From NCBI RefSeq assembly GCF_902712855.1, contig NZ_LR743507.1, positions 5,525,873-5,589,872 of the forward strand: 64,000 nucleotides of DNA. Reading direction: 5' to 3'. This document shows positions 42,235 to 49,920 of this stretch, in pieces. This DNA is from Variovorax paradoxus (GTDB lineage: Bacteria > Pseudomonadota > Gammaproteobacteria > Burkholderiales > Burkholderiaceae_C). A program made the position numbers and the translations under genes. The notes under the pieces are model-generated. The model did not search any database. It had not been told where the DNA came from and was given only the letters and a program-made list of their open reading frames with translations. Numbering within the stretch: position 1 is the stretch's first letter; every line of letters begins with the position of its first letter.

Positions 42235-43583
42235 TCGTCGACGACGACGACGCCTTTCGCGACACGCTGGCCGAGACGCTGCAGGGCCTGGGCCACGAGA
42301 CGGTGGCGGTCGCACGCGGCGCGCAGGCGCTGGAGGCCGCGTCGCATGCGCGCTTCGACGCCGTGTTCCTCGACCACCGCATGCCCGGCATGGACGGCCT
42401 GCAGACGCTGGAAGCCATGCAGGCGCGCCTGGCGCGCTTGCCGCCAGTGATCGTGCTGACCGCGTTCTCGAGCGCGGGCAACACCATCGACGCGATGCGC
42501 CTGGGCGCCTTCGACCACCTGGCCAAGCCCGTCAGCCGAGAGGCAGTGCGCGAGGTGCTGGCCCGGGCGTTGCAGCAGCATGCGGCAGTTGCCTCCGGCG
42601 AGGCTCCGGTTGCCCCGGAAGACGACGGCAGCGACCTCATCGGCCCGAGCCATGCGATGCGCGAAGTGCACAAGCGCATCGGCCTGGCCGCCGCCCACAC
42701 GATGCCGGTGCTGGTGCTCGGTGAAACGGGCACCGGCAAGGAGATGGTGGCGCGCGCACTGCACCGTCATTCGGCGCGCGCCGGGCAGCCCTTCGTGGCT
42801 GTGAACTGCTCGGCCATTCCGAAAGAGTTGCTCGAGAGCGAGCTCTTCGGCCATGTGCGCGGCGCCTTCACCGGCGCCACCGGCGAGCGGCCCGGCTGTT
42901 TTCGCGCGGCCGATGGCGGCGTGCTGCTGCTCGACGAGATCGGCGACATGGCACTCGACGTGCAGGCCAAGATACTTCGCACGCTGCAGGAGGGCGAAGT
43001 CACGCCGCTGGGCAGCCACCGGACGGTGAAGGTCGACGTGCGCGTCATCGCCGCCACGCACCGCGACCTCGCGGGCGCAGTGCGCGAGGGGCGCTTTCGC
43101 GAGGACCTGCTGTACCGGCTCGACGTGCTGTCGATCCGCCTGCCGCCGCTGCGCGAGCGGCTGGCCGACATCATTCCGCTGGCCGAGCACTTCCTTCGGC
43201 GGGCGGCCGGTTCGGGCGGCCCCAGGGCGTTGTCGGCCGACGCCGCGCAGCGCCTGCTGAGCCACCCCTGGCCCGGCAACGTGCGCGAGTTGCGCAACGT
43301 GATGGAACGCTGCCATGCGCTGGTGCGCCACCGGGTGATCGGCGGGGCGGACCTGGCCGAGCTGGCCATCGGGGTCGGCGCCGTGCCGCGCCGCAAGGCC
43401 ACCGACGCGCTGCCGGCCGACTGGCTCGAAGGCGACCTGCCTGCCGCGGTGGAAAAGCTCGAGCGCCTGCTGATTGCCCAGGCGCTCGCGCAGACGCACG
43501 GCAACCGTGCCGAGGCCGCACGGCGGCTGGGCATCCATCGCCAGCTGCTCTATCGCAAGCTGGCGCAGTACGGCCTCGATTGA
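42219..43583 (+). CDS. Sigma-54-dependent response regulator (NtrC family)
   Basis: A 454-residue enhancer-binding protein. The receiver domain has VDDDDAFRD and phospho-acceptor Asp52 (FLDHRMPGMDG). The AAA+ domain has Walker A G-E-T-G-T-G-K-E, the sigma-54 contact loop G-A-F-T-G-A, Walker B LLLDEIGDM, and R-fingers near LLYRLDVLSIRLPPLRER. A Fis-type HTH closes it (NRAEAARRLGIHRQLLYRKL). The intact GAFTGA loop means it can activate sigma-54 promoters. Its likely first target is the gene at 43733. Confidence 0.94.
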   Translation: MAHLLIVDDDDAFRDTLAETLQGLGHETVAVARGAQALEAASHARFDAVFLDHRMPGMDGLQTLEAMQARLARLPPVIVLTAFSSAGNTIDAMRLGAFDHLAKPVSREAVREVLARALQQHAAVASGEAPVAPEDDGSDLIGPSHAMREVHKRIGLAAAHTMPVLVLGETGTGKEMVARALHRHSARAGQPFVAVNCSAIPKELLESELFGHVRGAFTGATGERPGCFRAADGGVLLLDEIGDMALDVQAKILRTLQEGEVTPLGSHRTVKVDVRVIAATHRDLAGAVREGRFREDLLYRLDVLSIRLPPLRERLADIIPLAEHFLRRAAGSGGPRALSADAAQRLLSHPWPGNVRELRNVMERCHALVRHRVIGGADLAELAIGVGAVPRRKATDALPADWLEGDLPAAVEKLERLLIAQALAQTHGNRAEAARRLGIHRQLLYRKLAQYGLD

Positions 43584-43589
43584 ACCAGG

Positions 43590-43608
43590 GTGTCCGAAAA
43601 ACGGACAC
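43590..43608. promoter_or_regulatory. Perfect dyad, candidate enhancer site for the NtrC-type regulator
   Basis: GTGTCCG-AAAAA-CGGACAC directly after the regulator stop. Related half-sites follow (CGTGTCC, then CCGGATCATCCGG). It lies 72 bases before the sigma-54-like -24 element, about where upstream activator sites are found. Confidence 0.55.
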
Positions 43609-43680
43609 ACGTGTCCCCGGATCATCCGGTCGCGGCAGGCGCGATGCGCGCAAGTGGTTGATTTCAAAGGATTCGGGCGC

Positions 43681-43695
43681 TGGCACGTTGTGTGA
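43681..43695 (+). promoter_or_regulatory. Weak sigma-54-like promoter
   Basis: TGGCAC at 43681-43686 is a perfect -24 element. At the required distance the -12 element reads GTGA rather than TTGC, losing the second invariant base. Start site would be near 43707, ahead of the AAGGAG ribosome site at 43721 and the ATG at 43733. Plausible only because an NtrC-type regulator and a dyad lie just upstream. Confidence 0.3.
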
Positions 43696-43732
43696 GATGT
43701 CCATGGGCATCCATCCACACAAGGAGTCGTCC

Positions 43733-44587
43733 ATGACACCGCGCATCGCACTCACTACTGCAGCCGCCTGCCTCGCCCTGCTGGCCGGAAACCCCGCCTT
43801 CGCCCAGGTGCCGCCACCGGCCGGGCCGCCCGGCAGCCAGCCGCCGCTCGCTGCCACGGCGCCCATGCCGCCCGATCCGCCGGTCGTTCCGATCGCGCCC
43901 GAGGCAGGCGCGGTCGCCTCCGGCCGCATGGCGCAGTGGCTGCTCAACCCCAATGGCGAGGCCGATGGCCTGCTGCTGGCCGACGGCACGCAGGTGACGT
44001 TTCCACCGCACCTCTCGGCTGCGGTGATGCAGGTGCTCAAGCCCGGCGACGCAGTGCACGTCAGCGGCTGGCGCGCGCCCGACGTCCCGGTGGTACGCAT
44101 GCAGTCGCTCAGCGCCAACGGCCGCAGCGTGAGCGACCAGCCGCCGGCGCCCGGCATGGCCCCGCCCCGGCCGCGCGGGCCGGGCGCGGCGGGCGCGGCG
44201 GGCGCCCTGGATGCCATGTCGGCGCAAGGACGCATCGAACGGCTGCTGTACACCGACCGCGGCGACGTGCGCGGCGTGGTGCTGGCCGACAAGACCATCG
44301 TGCGCTTTCCGCCGCACATCGGCGCGGCGTACGCGGCGCAGCTGCAGCCCGGCGCGCCGCTGCATGCGCGCGGCTGGGGCACGCGCGGCGCGCAGGGCAC
44401 GGCGCTGGAGGCGACAAGCCTGGGCGCAACCGCGGCCACGGTGCGCGAGGTGTTCGGCGGCCCGGGGCTGGAACCCGCGCCCCAGGGTCCGCGGGGAAAG
44501 GCCGGCCCCGGTGGTGCCCGGGAGCCCCGCGGCCCGACACCACCCGCCCCGCTGATGGCGCCCGCAGCCCCGGTGCCGCAGTCCTGA
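43733..44587 (+). CDS. Secreted protein with two copies of an unrecognised domain
   Basis: A 284-residue protein; the ATG at 43733 has AAGGAG at 43721 and a signal peptide ending NPAFAQ. After a Pro-rich linker, two similar blocks occur: residues about 62-125 (G-R-M-A-Q-W-L-L-N-P-N-G-E-A-D-G-L-L-L, then FPPHLSAAVMQVLKPGDAV) and about 165-230 (G-R-I-E-R-L-L-Y, then GVVLADKTIVRFPPHIG). A Gly/Pro tail ends it. Each block looks like a small beta-barrel (OB-like): G-x(15)-G-V-V-L-x-D-x-T-x-V-x-F-P-P-H. Function unknown; likely periplasmic or surface. Confidence 0.85.
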   Translation: MTPRIALTTAAACLALLAGNPAFAQVPPPAGPPGSQPPLAATAPMPPDPPVVPIAPEAGAVASGRMAQWLLNPNGEADGLLLADGTQVTFPPHLSAAVMQVLKPGDAVHVSGWRAPDVPVVRMQSLSANGRSVSDQPPAPGMAPPRPRGPGAAGAAGALDAMSAQGRIERLLYTDRGDVRGVVLADKTIVRFPPHIGAAYAAQLQPGAPLHARGWGTRGAQGTALEATSLGATAATVREVFGGPGLEPAPQGPRGKAGPGGAREPRGPTPPAPLMAPAAPVPQS

Positions 44588-44606
44588 TCCTGCCGGCCTG
44601 CCTGCG

Positions 44607-45893
44607 ATGACCGATGCCGCCCCACTCTCGCCGCCGTCGCGCCGCAGCCTGCGCGCACTGGACGCGCTGGCCTTCTTCGCACCCGACATCCAAGGCGGTG
44701 TCGGCCCGTTCCTGATCGTCTTCATGGCCGGCACGCTGGCCTGGGACACGCAGCGCATCGGCACCGTGATGTTCGTCTCGGCGCTGGTCGGGCTGGCGGC
44801 GCAGGCACCGGCCGGTGCGCTCATCGACAGCGTGCGGCACAAGCCGCGCTGGATCGCGGGTGCCATCGCGCTGATTGCCGCCTGCCTCGTGGCGATGTCG
44901 AACCGGCCGGGCTACGGCGTGATCCTGGCGGGCCAGTCGCTGATCGGCGCTGCCGGCGCGCTGGTCGCGCCGGCCATCGCGGCCACCAGCCTGGGCATGG
45001 TGGGGCGCGCCGGGCTGGACGCGCGCGTCGGGCGCAACGCGGCCATCACCGCAGCGGGCACCGTGCTGTGGGCGCTGGGCACCGGCTGGGTCGGCCACGC
45101 CTTCGGGCCGCACGCGATGTTCTTCTACGCGGTGGCGATGGCGCTGCCGACCGTGGCGGCGGCCCTGATGATCCGCTCGCGCGATGTCGATCCGCGCCTG
45201 GCACGCGGCGCGGACGCCGATGCGGACACCGGCACCCAGGCGCAGGCCTCTGCCCGGCCCGTCGCCGGGCGCTGGTACGACCGCCGCCTCGTCGTGCTGC
45301 TCGTCTGCGCCTTCCTGTTCCACCTTGCCAACGCCGCGATGCTCACGCTGGTGGCGCAGAAGGTCGGCACGCGCGCCGGCACCTCGGCCACGCTGTGGCT
45401 GTCGGCGGGCGTGATCGTCACGCAGCTGGTCACCATTCCCATCGGCCTGGCCGTCGGGCGTTGGGCGCCGCGGCTGGCGCGCAAGCCGATCTTCCTGGCC
45501 GGCTTTGCGGTGCTGCCGGTGCGCGGCCTGCTGTACCTGCTGGCCGACAGCCCGGCGGCGCTGTTGTCGCTGCAGGTGCTCGACGGCATCGGCGCTGGCA
45601 TCTTCGGCGTGATGATGACCCTGACCATCGGCGACCTCACGCGCGGCAGCGGCCATTTCAATTTCGCACTGGGCATCGGCGCGGCCTGCGTGGGCCTGGG
45701 CGCGGCGCTCAGCAACCTGCTGGCAGGCACGGTCGCGCACCTGGCGGGCTACGGCACGGCCTTCCTGCTGCTGGCGGGCATCGCGGCGGCTGCGCTGACG
45801 CTGTTCGCACTCGCAATGCCGGAAACTCGCGGCCGGCGCGGTCCGTTGGAGAGCGCGCCCGCCGCTTCCGCACTGACCACCGCCGCTCCATGA
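44607..45893 (+). CDS. MFS transporter
   Basis: A 428-residue protein with 12 hydrophobic spans and the MFS loop motif after TM2 (GALIDSVRHKPRW, a variant of GxxxDrxGrR). A cytoplasmic loop near 200-225 separates the two halves. Substrate not readable. It follows the secreted two-domain protein by 20 bases and overlaps the next permease by four bases. Confidence 0.9.
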   Translation: MTDAAPLSPPSRRSLRALDALAFFAPDIQGGVGPFLIVFMAGTLAWDTQRIGTVMFVSALVGLAAQAPAGALIDSVRHKPRWIAGAIALIAACLVAMSNRPGYGVILAGQSLIGAAGALVAPAIAATSLGMVGRAGLDARVGRNAAITAAGTVLWALGTGWVGHAFGPHAMFFYAVAMALPTVAAALMIRSRDVDPRLARGADADADTGTQAQASARPVAGRWYDRRLVVLLVCAFLFHLANAAMLTLVAQKVGTRAGTSATLWLSAGVIVTQLVTIPIGLAVGRWAPRLARKPIFLAGFAVLPVRGLLYLLADSPAALLSLQVLDGIGAGIFGVMMTLTIGDLTRGSGHFNFALGIGAACVGLGAALSNLLAGTVAHLAGYGTAFLLLAGIAAAALTLFALAMPETRGRRGPLESAPAASALTTAAP

Positions 45894-47035
45894 CCAAAGA
45901 CACCGTGCCCGCCCTGACCGCCACCCCTGCCAACGCGCCCGACGCCCACGAAGGCGGCGGCAACGGCCTGCTCTGGGTGCTGCTGGCCGTGGCCGCGCTG
46001 TTCGCCTTCCTGCGCCCGCGCGCGCCGATGGACTGGCTGCGGCTGGTCGACTGGCAGACCGTGGGCGCGCTGGCCGGGCTGCTGGCCATCACGCAGGGCG
46101 TGGAAAAGAGCGGCATGCTGCAGTCGGCGGCCCAGCGCCTGCTGGCGCGCACCACCGACCTGCGCCAGCTGGCGCTGCTGCTGGTGGCCACGGCCGCGGT
46201 GCTGTCCGCGCTGGTCACCAACGACGTGAGCCTGTTCCTTCTGGTGCCGCTCACCCGCGTGCTGGCCACGCAGGCGCACCTGCCGCTGGCACGGCTGGTG
46301 GTGCTGGAGGCGCTGGCGGTGAACGCGGGCTCGGCCCTCACGCCCATCGGCAATCCGCAGAACCTCTACCTGTGGCACCGCACCGGCGAGAGCTTCGGCG
46401 GCTTCATGTGGATGATGGCGCCCACGGTGCTGGTGATGCTGTTCTGGCTGTTCGTCGCCGTGTGGCTGCTGGTGCCGCGCACGGCCATTGCGCTCAAGCC
46501 GGCGGCCGAGGCCGCGCCGGTGCAGCCGCGCCTGCTGGCGATGTCGGGCGTGCTGTTCGTGGGTTTCGTGGTGGCGCTCGACAGGCACTGGCTGCTGGCC
46601 GGCCTGGCGGTGGTGTTCGGCGCCTATCTGCTGTTCCAGCGCCGCGTGCTGCTCGGGGTCGACTGGGCGCTGCTGGCGATCATCGCGCTGATGTTCGTCG
46701 ACCTGCGCCAGCTCGCCGAGCTGCCGGCCGTGGCGTCGCTGGTGAGCCAGTGGCCGATCGGCGAGGGCTGGCGCGCCTACCTCGCGGCCATCGTCACCTC
46801 GCAGTTCATCAGCAACGTGCCGGCCACGATCCTGCTCGACCGCTACGTGCACGACCTGCCCGCGCTCGCGGCCGGCGTGAGCGTGGGCGGCTTCGGCTGT
46901 GTGCTGGGCTCGCTCGCCAACCTCATCGCATTGCGCCTGGCCAGGGTGCCGCACGGGCTGCGCGAGTTCCATCGCATCGGCGTTCCCTTCCTGATCGTGT
47001 GCGCGGCGTCTGCGGTGCTGCTGCGGCTCGGTTGA
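45890..47035 (+). CDS. SLC13/ArsB-type anion permease
   Basis: A 381-residue membrane protein with about ten spans. The ion-transporter signature segments are SALVTNDVSLFLLVPLTRVL, NAGSALTPIGNPQNLYLW and the C-terminal TSQFISNVPATILL, the paired N-P/N-D motifs of the CitMHS/ArsB/SLC13 superfamily. Likely moves an anion such as a dicarboxylate, sulfate or arsenite using an ion gradient. Confidence 0.9.
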   Translation: MTKDTVPALTATPANAPDAHEGGGNGLLWVLLAVAALFAFLRPRAPMDWLRLVDWQTVGALAGLLAITQGVEKSGMLQSAAQRLLARTTDLRQLALLLVATAAVLSALVTNDVSLFLLVPLTRVLATQAHLPLARLVVLEALAVNAGSALTPIGNPQNLYLWHRTGESFGGFMWMMAPTVLVMLFWLFVAVWLLVPRTAIALKPAAEAAPVQPRLLAMSGVLFVGFVVALDRHWLLAGLAVVFGAYLLFQRRVLLGVDWALLAIIALMFVDLRQLAELPAVASLVSQWPIGEGWRAYLAAIVTSQFISNVPATILLDRYVHDLPALAAGVSVGGFGCVLGSLANLIALRLARVPHGLREFHRIGVPFLIVCAASAVLLRLG

Positions 47036-47080
47036 TCACGCCTTCTTCTCCACAGGCATTCACGCAAACAAAGGATCCCC

Positions 47081-47656
47081 ATGAAGCATTCGCATGACCA
47101 CCGCGGCACTCACGACGGCACGCTCGATGTCTGGGCTGTCGAAGGCCGCTTCCAGCACCTGCTGTACAGCCCGCGGGGCGGCATCGAAGGCGTACTGATC
47201 GACACCGACGGCGTGTCGACGCAGTTCGTTTTCGAGCGCCACGACGAAGGCGCGGCATCCGCCTTCGCGGGCCTGCAGGTCGGCCAGGTGCTGGTAGTCG
47301 AGGGCACCGAGGAAGGCCCCTCGCCCAAGGGAGATGCCGCGCACACCGTGTACCGGTTCGAGCGGTTGGCCTCGGTCGACGGCGAATCGCCGGGGCATGC
47401 GGCGGGCGAGGACGAACGCATCGAGGGCACGGTGGTGCGCCTGAACTACGCGCGCCACGGCGAAGCCAACGGCGTGGTGCTCGACACGGGCGACTTCGTC
47501 CACACCCGGCCCGACGGTTTCGCCCGGCTCGGTCTGAAGGTCGGCGACCGAGTGCGTGCCGAGGGCCGGGCGCAGGCGCTCGCGACCGGCAAGGGGTGCG
47601 TGGTCGATGCCGAGCGGGTCAACGGCCGGCCGGTGCGCGAGGCCAAGGCGAGCTGA
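47081..47656 (+). CDS. Cytoplasmic protein with two copies of the same unrecognised domain, His-rich N-terminus
   Basis: A 191-residue protein. The start is His-rich (MKHSHDHRGTHDG), which could bind metal. Two blocks follow: about 22-95 (G-R-F-Q-H-L-L-Y-S-P-R-G-G-I-E-G-V-L-I) and about 113-180 (G-T-V-V-R-L-N-Y-A-R-H-G-E-A-N-G-V-V-L, then LGLKVGDRVRAEG). Both match the blocks of the secreted protein at 43733. No signal peptide, so the same domain is placed inside and outside the cell in one gene cluster. RBS-like AAAGGA at 47068. Confidence 0.82.
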   Translation: MKHSHDHRGTHDGTLDVWAVEGRFQHLLYSPRGGIEGVLIDTDGVSTQFVFERHDEGAASAFAGLQVGQVLVVEGTEEGPSPKGDAAHTVYRFERLASVDGESPGHAAGEDERIEGTVVRLNYARHGEANGVVLDTGDFVHTRPDGFARLGLKVGDRVRAEGRAQALATGKGCVVDAERVNGRPVREAKAS

Positions 47657-47711
47657 CGCGGGCGCTGTGCTTGCGGTGCCGCAGGGGCTGCGCGGACAAT
47701 CCGCGCCAGCC

Positions 47712-48419
47712 ATGCGCGCCCCCGATCTCTCACCGCCGGCCCATCACGAACTCGTGCTGCGCGACTACAGCGACTCGCACGGCAGCCACGCGCACGACCA
47801 TTTCCAGGTGCTGGTCGGCCTGCAGGGCGTGCTCGAGATCGAGGTGGAAGGCCGCGGCGCCGGCATCGGCCCAGGGCAGGCGCAGGTGGTCGCGCCCGGC
47901 GACCGGCACGACTTCCGGGCGCGCGGCAGCCACAGCCGCTGCCTCGTGCTCGACACCACGCAAGCTGCATGGGCCCGCTGCGCGGAGCGGGCGCCGGCCG
48001 ACGCCCCGCAATTGCACGCGCTGGCGCGCTACCTCGCGCATTGCATCGCGCAGCCGCAGGCGTCCGCGCTCGCGTTGCTGCACGGGCCGGCACTGCTGCT
48101 CGAAGCCTGGCGGCCGGCGCCGCCCTCGGCCGGTTCGCGCCGCCGGCGCATCGACTGGGCCTTGCTGGCCGAATGGGCGCGGACCCGCTGGCACGAGCCG
48201 CTGAGCGTGGCCGACCTGGCCGAGGTGGCCTGCCTGAGCGGGAGCCAGTTCGCGCAGCGCTGCCGCGAGGAACAAGGCATGGGCGCGATGCAATGGCTGC
48301 GCGCACTGCGGCTGGCGCATGCGCGCGAGCTGCGGCTGGGCGGCATGAGCGTGGCGCAGACGGCGCGGCGCACGGGCTACCGGTCGCCTTCGGCGCTGAC
48401 GGCGGCGTTGCGGCGCTGA
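47712..48419 (+). CDS. AraC family transcriptional regulator
   Basis: A 235-residue protein. The N-terminal cupin (HDHFQVLVGLQGVLEIEVEG) senses a ligand. The C-terminal pair of helix-turn-helices reads LSVADLAEVACLSGSQFAQR and MSVAQTARRTGYRSPSAL. Candidate control of the EamA gene downstream, whose leader holds two phased palindromes. Confidence 0.9.
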   Translation: MRAPDLSPPAHHELVLRDYSDSHGSHAHDHFQVLVGLQGVLEIEVEGRGAGIGPGQAQVVAPGDRHDFRARGSHSRCLVLDTTQAAWARCAERAPADAPQLHALARYLAHCIAQPQASALALLHGPALLLEAWRPAPPSAGSRRRRIDWALLAEWARTRWHEPLSVADLAEVACLSGSQFAQRCREEQGMGAMQWLRALRLAHARELRLGGMSVAQTARRTGYRSPSALTAALRR

Positions 48420-48433
48420 TTCTTCGCGTTGCC

Positions 48434-48560
48434 CTCGTTCCTGCGGAAGGTTCGGGGTGGGCGGGTGGGCGGGTGCGCGGCTCATGGAGAGTGGCTGCCT
48501 CTGCGAGTGCGGCGTGCCTCCATCCCGGCCTGCTCCCGGAAGGCAAAGAGCAAGGCCTGA
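48434..48560. repeat. Degenerate hairpin-type repeat between AraC regulator and EamA genes
   Basis: Contains GGGTGGGCGGGTGGGCGGGT and, 60 bases on, CCTCCATCCCGGCCTGCTCC plus CGGAAGGCAAAGAGCAAGGC, arms like those of the 7.4-8.1 kb array but much eroded. No coding signal seen. Confidence 0.5.
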
Positions 48561-48561
48561 G

Positions 48562-48600
48562 ACCGTCGTCGCGCGACGATGCACCGTCGTCGCGCGACGA
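48562..48600. promoter_or_regulatory. Two identical 18-base palindrome-bearing sites in phase
   Basis: ACCGTCGTCGCGCGACGA occurs at 48562-48579 and again at 48583-48600, start-to-start 21 bases, two turns of B-DNA. Each holds the perfect palindrome TCGTCGCGCGACGA. The EamA ATG follows 28 bases later. Same-face direct repeats fit cooperative binding by a dimeric regulator. Confidence 0.55.
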
Positions 48601-48627
48601 CCGGATCGCATAGCCTTGCCACTCATC

Positions 48628-49476
48628 ATGCCCGCGACCGCCTACGCCCTGCTCGCCATCGCGCTCTGGACCACGCTGGCCTCGCTCGGCACGGCCCTGT
48701 CGCACCTGCCGCCGTTCCTGCTCACCGGTGTTGCGCTCGTCATCGGCAGCGTGCCGAGCTGGCCGTTGGTGGCGCGCGATCGCCGCGCCTGGAAAGTGCC
48801 GCCGCGCACGCTGGCGCTCGGCATCTACGGCCTGTTCGGCTACCACTTCCTGCTGTTCATCGCGCTGCGGCATGCGCCGCCGGTCGAGGCCAACCTGGTC
48901 AACTACCTGTGGCCGCTGCTGATGGTGGTGCTCGCCCCGGTGCTGCTGCCTGGCGTATCGCTGCGCCCGCTGCACGTGGTGGCGGGGCTGCTGGGCTTCG
49001 CGGGCGCGGCGGCGGCGATCCTCGGCGCGAGCGGCGGCGCCACGGCAGCCGGCAACACCCGTGGCTACTGGGGCTTCCTGCCCGCGCTGGCGTCGGCCTT
49101 CGTCTGGGCGAGCTATTCGCTCGGCACGAAGCGCGTCGCGGCTTTCCCGACCTCGGCGATCGGGCTGTTCGGGCTGGTGTCGGGCGTGCTGTCGCTGGGC
49201 TGCCACGCGGTGCTCGAGCCCTCCGTGGCCTTGTCGGCGCGCGATGTGGTGCTGCTCGCGCTGTGCGGCCTGGGGCCGTTGGGCGCGGCCTTCTTCGCGT
49301 GGGACATGGCGCTCAAGCGCGGCGACGCGCGTCAGATCGGCATCCTGAGCTACATCACGCCGCTCGGCTCGACGGCGCTGCTGCTGCTCGTGACCGGCCG
49401 GCCCCTGACCTGGACCATCGTGCTGGCGGCCTGGCTCATCGTTTCGGCCGCAGTCATGGGCACCCGCGCGCGCTGA
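48628..49476 (+). CDS. EamA/DMT-family exporter
   Basis: A 282-residue protein with ten hydrophobic spans and two EamA halves (each starting with a pattern like AYALLAIALWTTLASLGTAL and GFLPALASAFVWASYSLGT). Matches the YddG-type aromatic amino-acid/drug exporters: KRGDARQIGILSYITPLGS is typical. Likely amino acid or metabolite export. Confidence 0.91.
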   Translation: MPATAYALLAIALWTTLASLGTALSHLPPFLLTGVALVIGSVPSWPLVARDRRAWKVPPRTLALGIYGLFGYHFLLFIALRHAPPVEANLVNYLWPLLMVVLAPVLLPGVSLRPLHVVAGLLGFAGAAAAILGASGGATAAGNTRGYWGFLPALASAFVWASYSLGTKRVAAFPTSAIGLFGLVSGVLSLGCHAVLEPSVALSARDVVLLALCGLGPLGAAFFAWDMALKRGDARQIGILSYITPLGSTALLLLVTGRPLTWTIVLAAWLIVSAAVMGTRAR

Positions 49477-49551
49477 ATCAGGCTGTATCCGACGAGCCCG
49501 GCGCTTTTTTGTGGCTAGAGTGGAGGCTCAGGAACCAAAGGAGCCACCCCC

Positions 49552-49875
49552 ATGGACGAAAAGAACAAGAACGAGGACTTCGCAATCACGCCCAAGCTGG
49601 TGTTCGACCTGAACCTGGCGCTCTATCTCGACCTGGTAGCCGCGCTCGAAAGCGCCGGTGCCGTCACCTACCGCCAGATGGCGGCACGGGTGCTGAACGT
49701 GAGCATGGACGCCCGCGCCGACGGCCAGGCGGGGCTGTCGACCGTGCTCGAGGGCGTCGCCAAGGGCTTCGCCGGCCAGAGCGACGGCCTGTCGATCGAA
49801 CTGCTGAAGGCCGCGCACAACCTGCGCGACGACGAGGCGATGGGCGACATTCCCATGCGCCCTGAAGGAAGCTGA
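49552..49875 (+). CDS. Hypothetical small protein
   Basis: A 107-residue soluble, acidic protein with a GGAG ribosome site 9 bases before the ATG. It contains a hydrophobic helix (VFDLNLALYLDLVAALESAG) and a regular end. I do not recognise a family. Reading frame, codon bias and ribosome site support a real gene; convergent with the fimbrial adhesin gene. Confidence 0.75.
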   Translation: MDEKNKNEDFAITPKLVFDLNLALYLDLVAALESAGAVTYRQMAARVLNVSMDARADGQAGLSTVLEGVAKGFAGQSDGLSIELLKAAHNLRDDEAMGDIPMRPEGS

Positions 49876-49920
49876 AGCGCCCCACGGGCCTCGCTCGAGC
49901 CCCGGCCACAGGTTCGACTG

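Noticed and set aside
40774..43583. Link of the NtrC-type pair to dicarboxylate uptake (DctBD)
   Set aside because: Kinase lacks the DctB sensor length and no dctA/TRAP genes are here; the name would be a guess.
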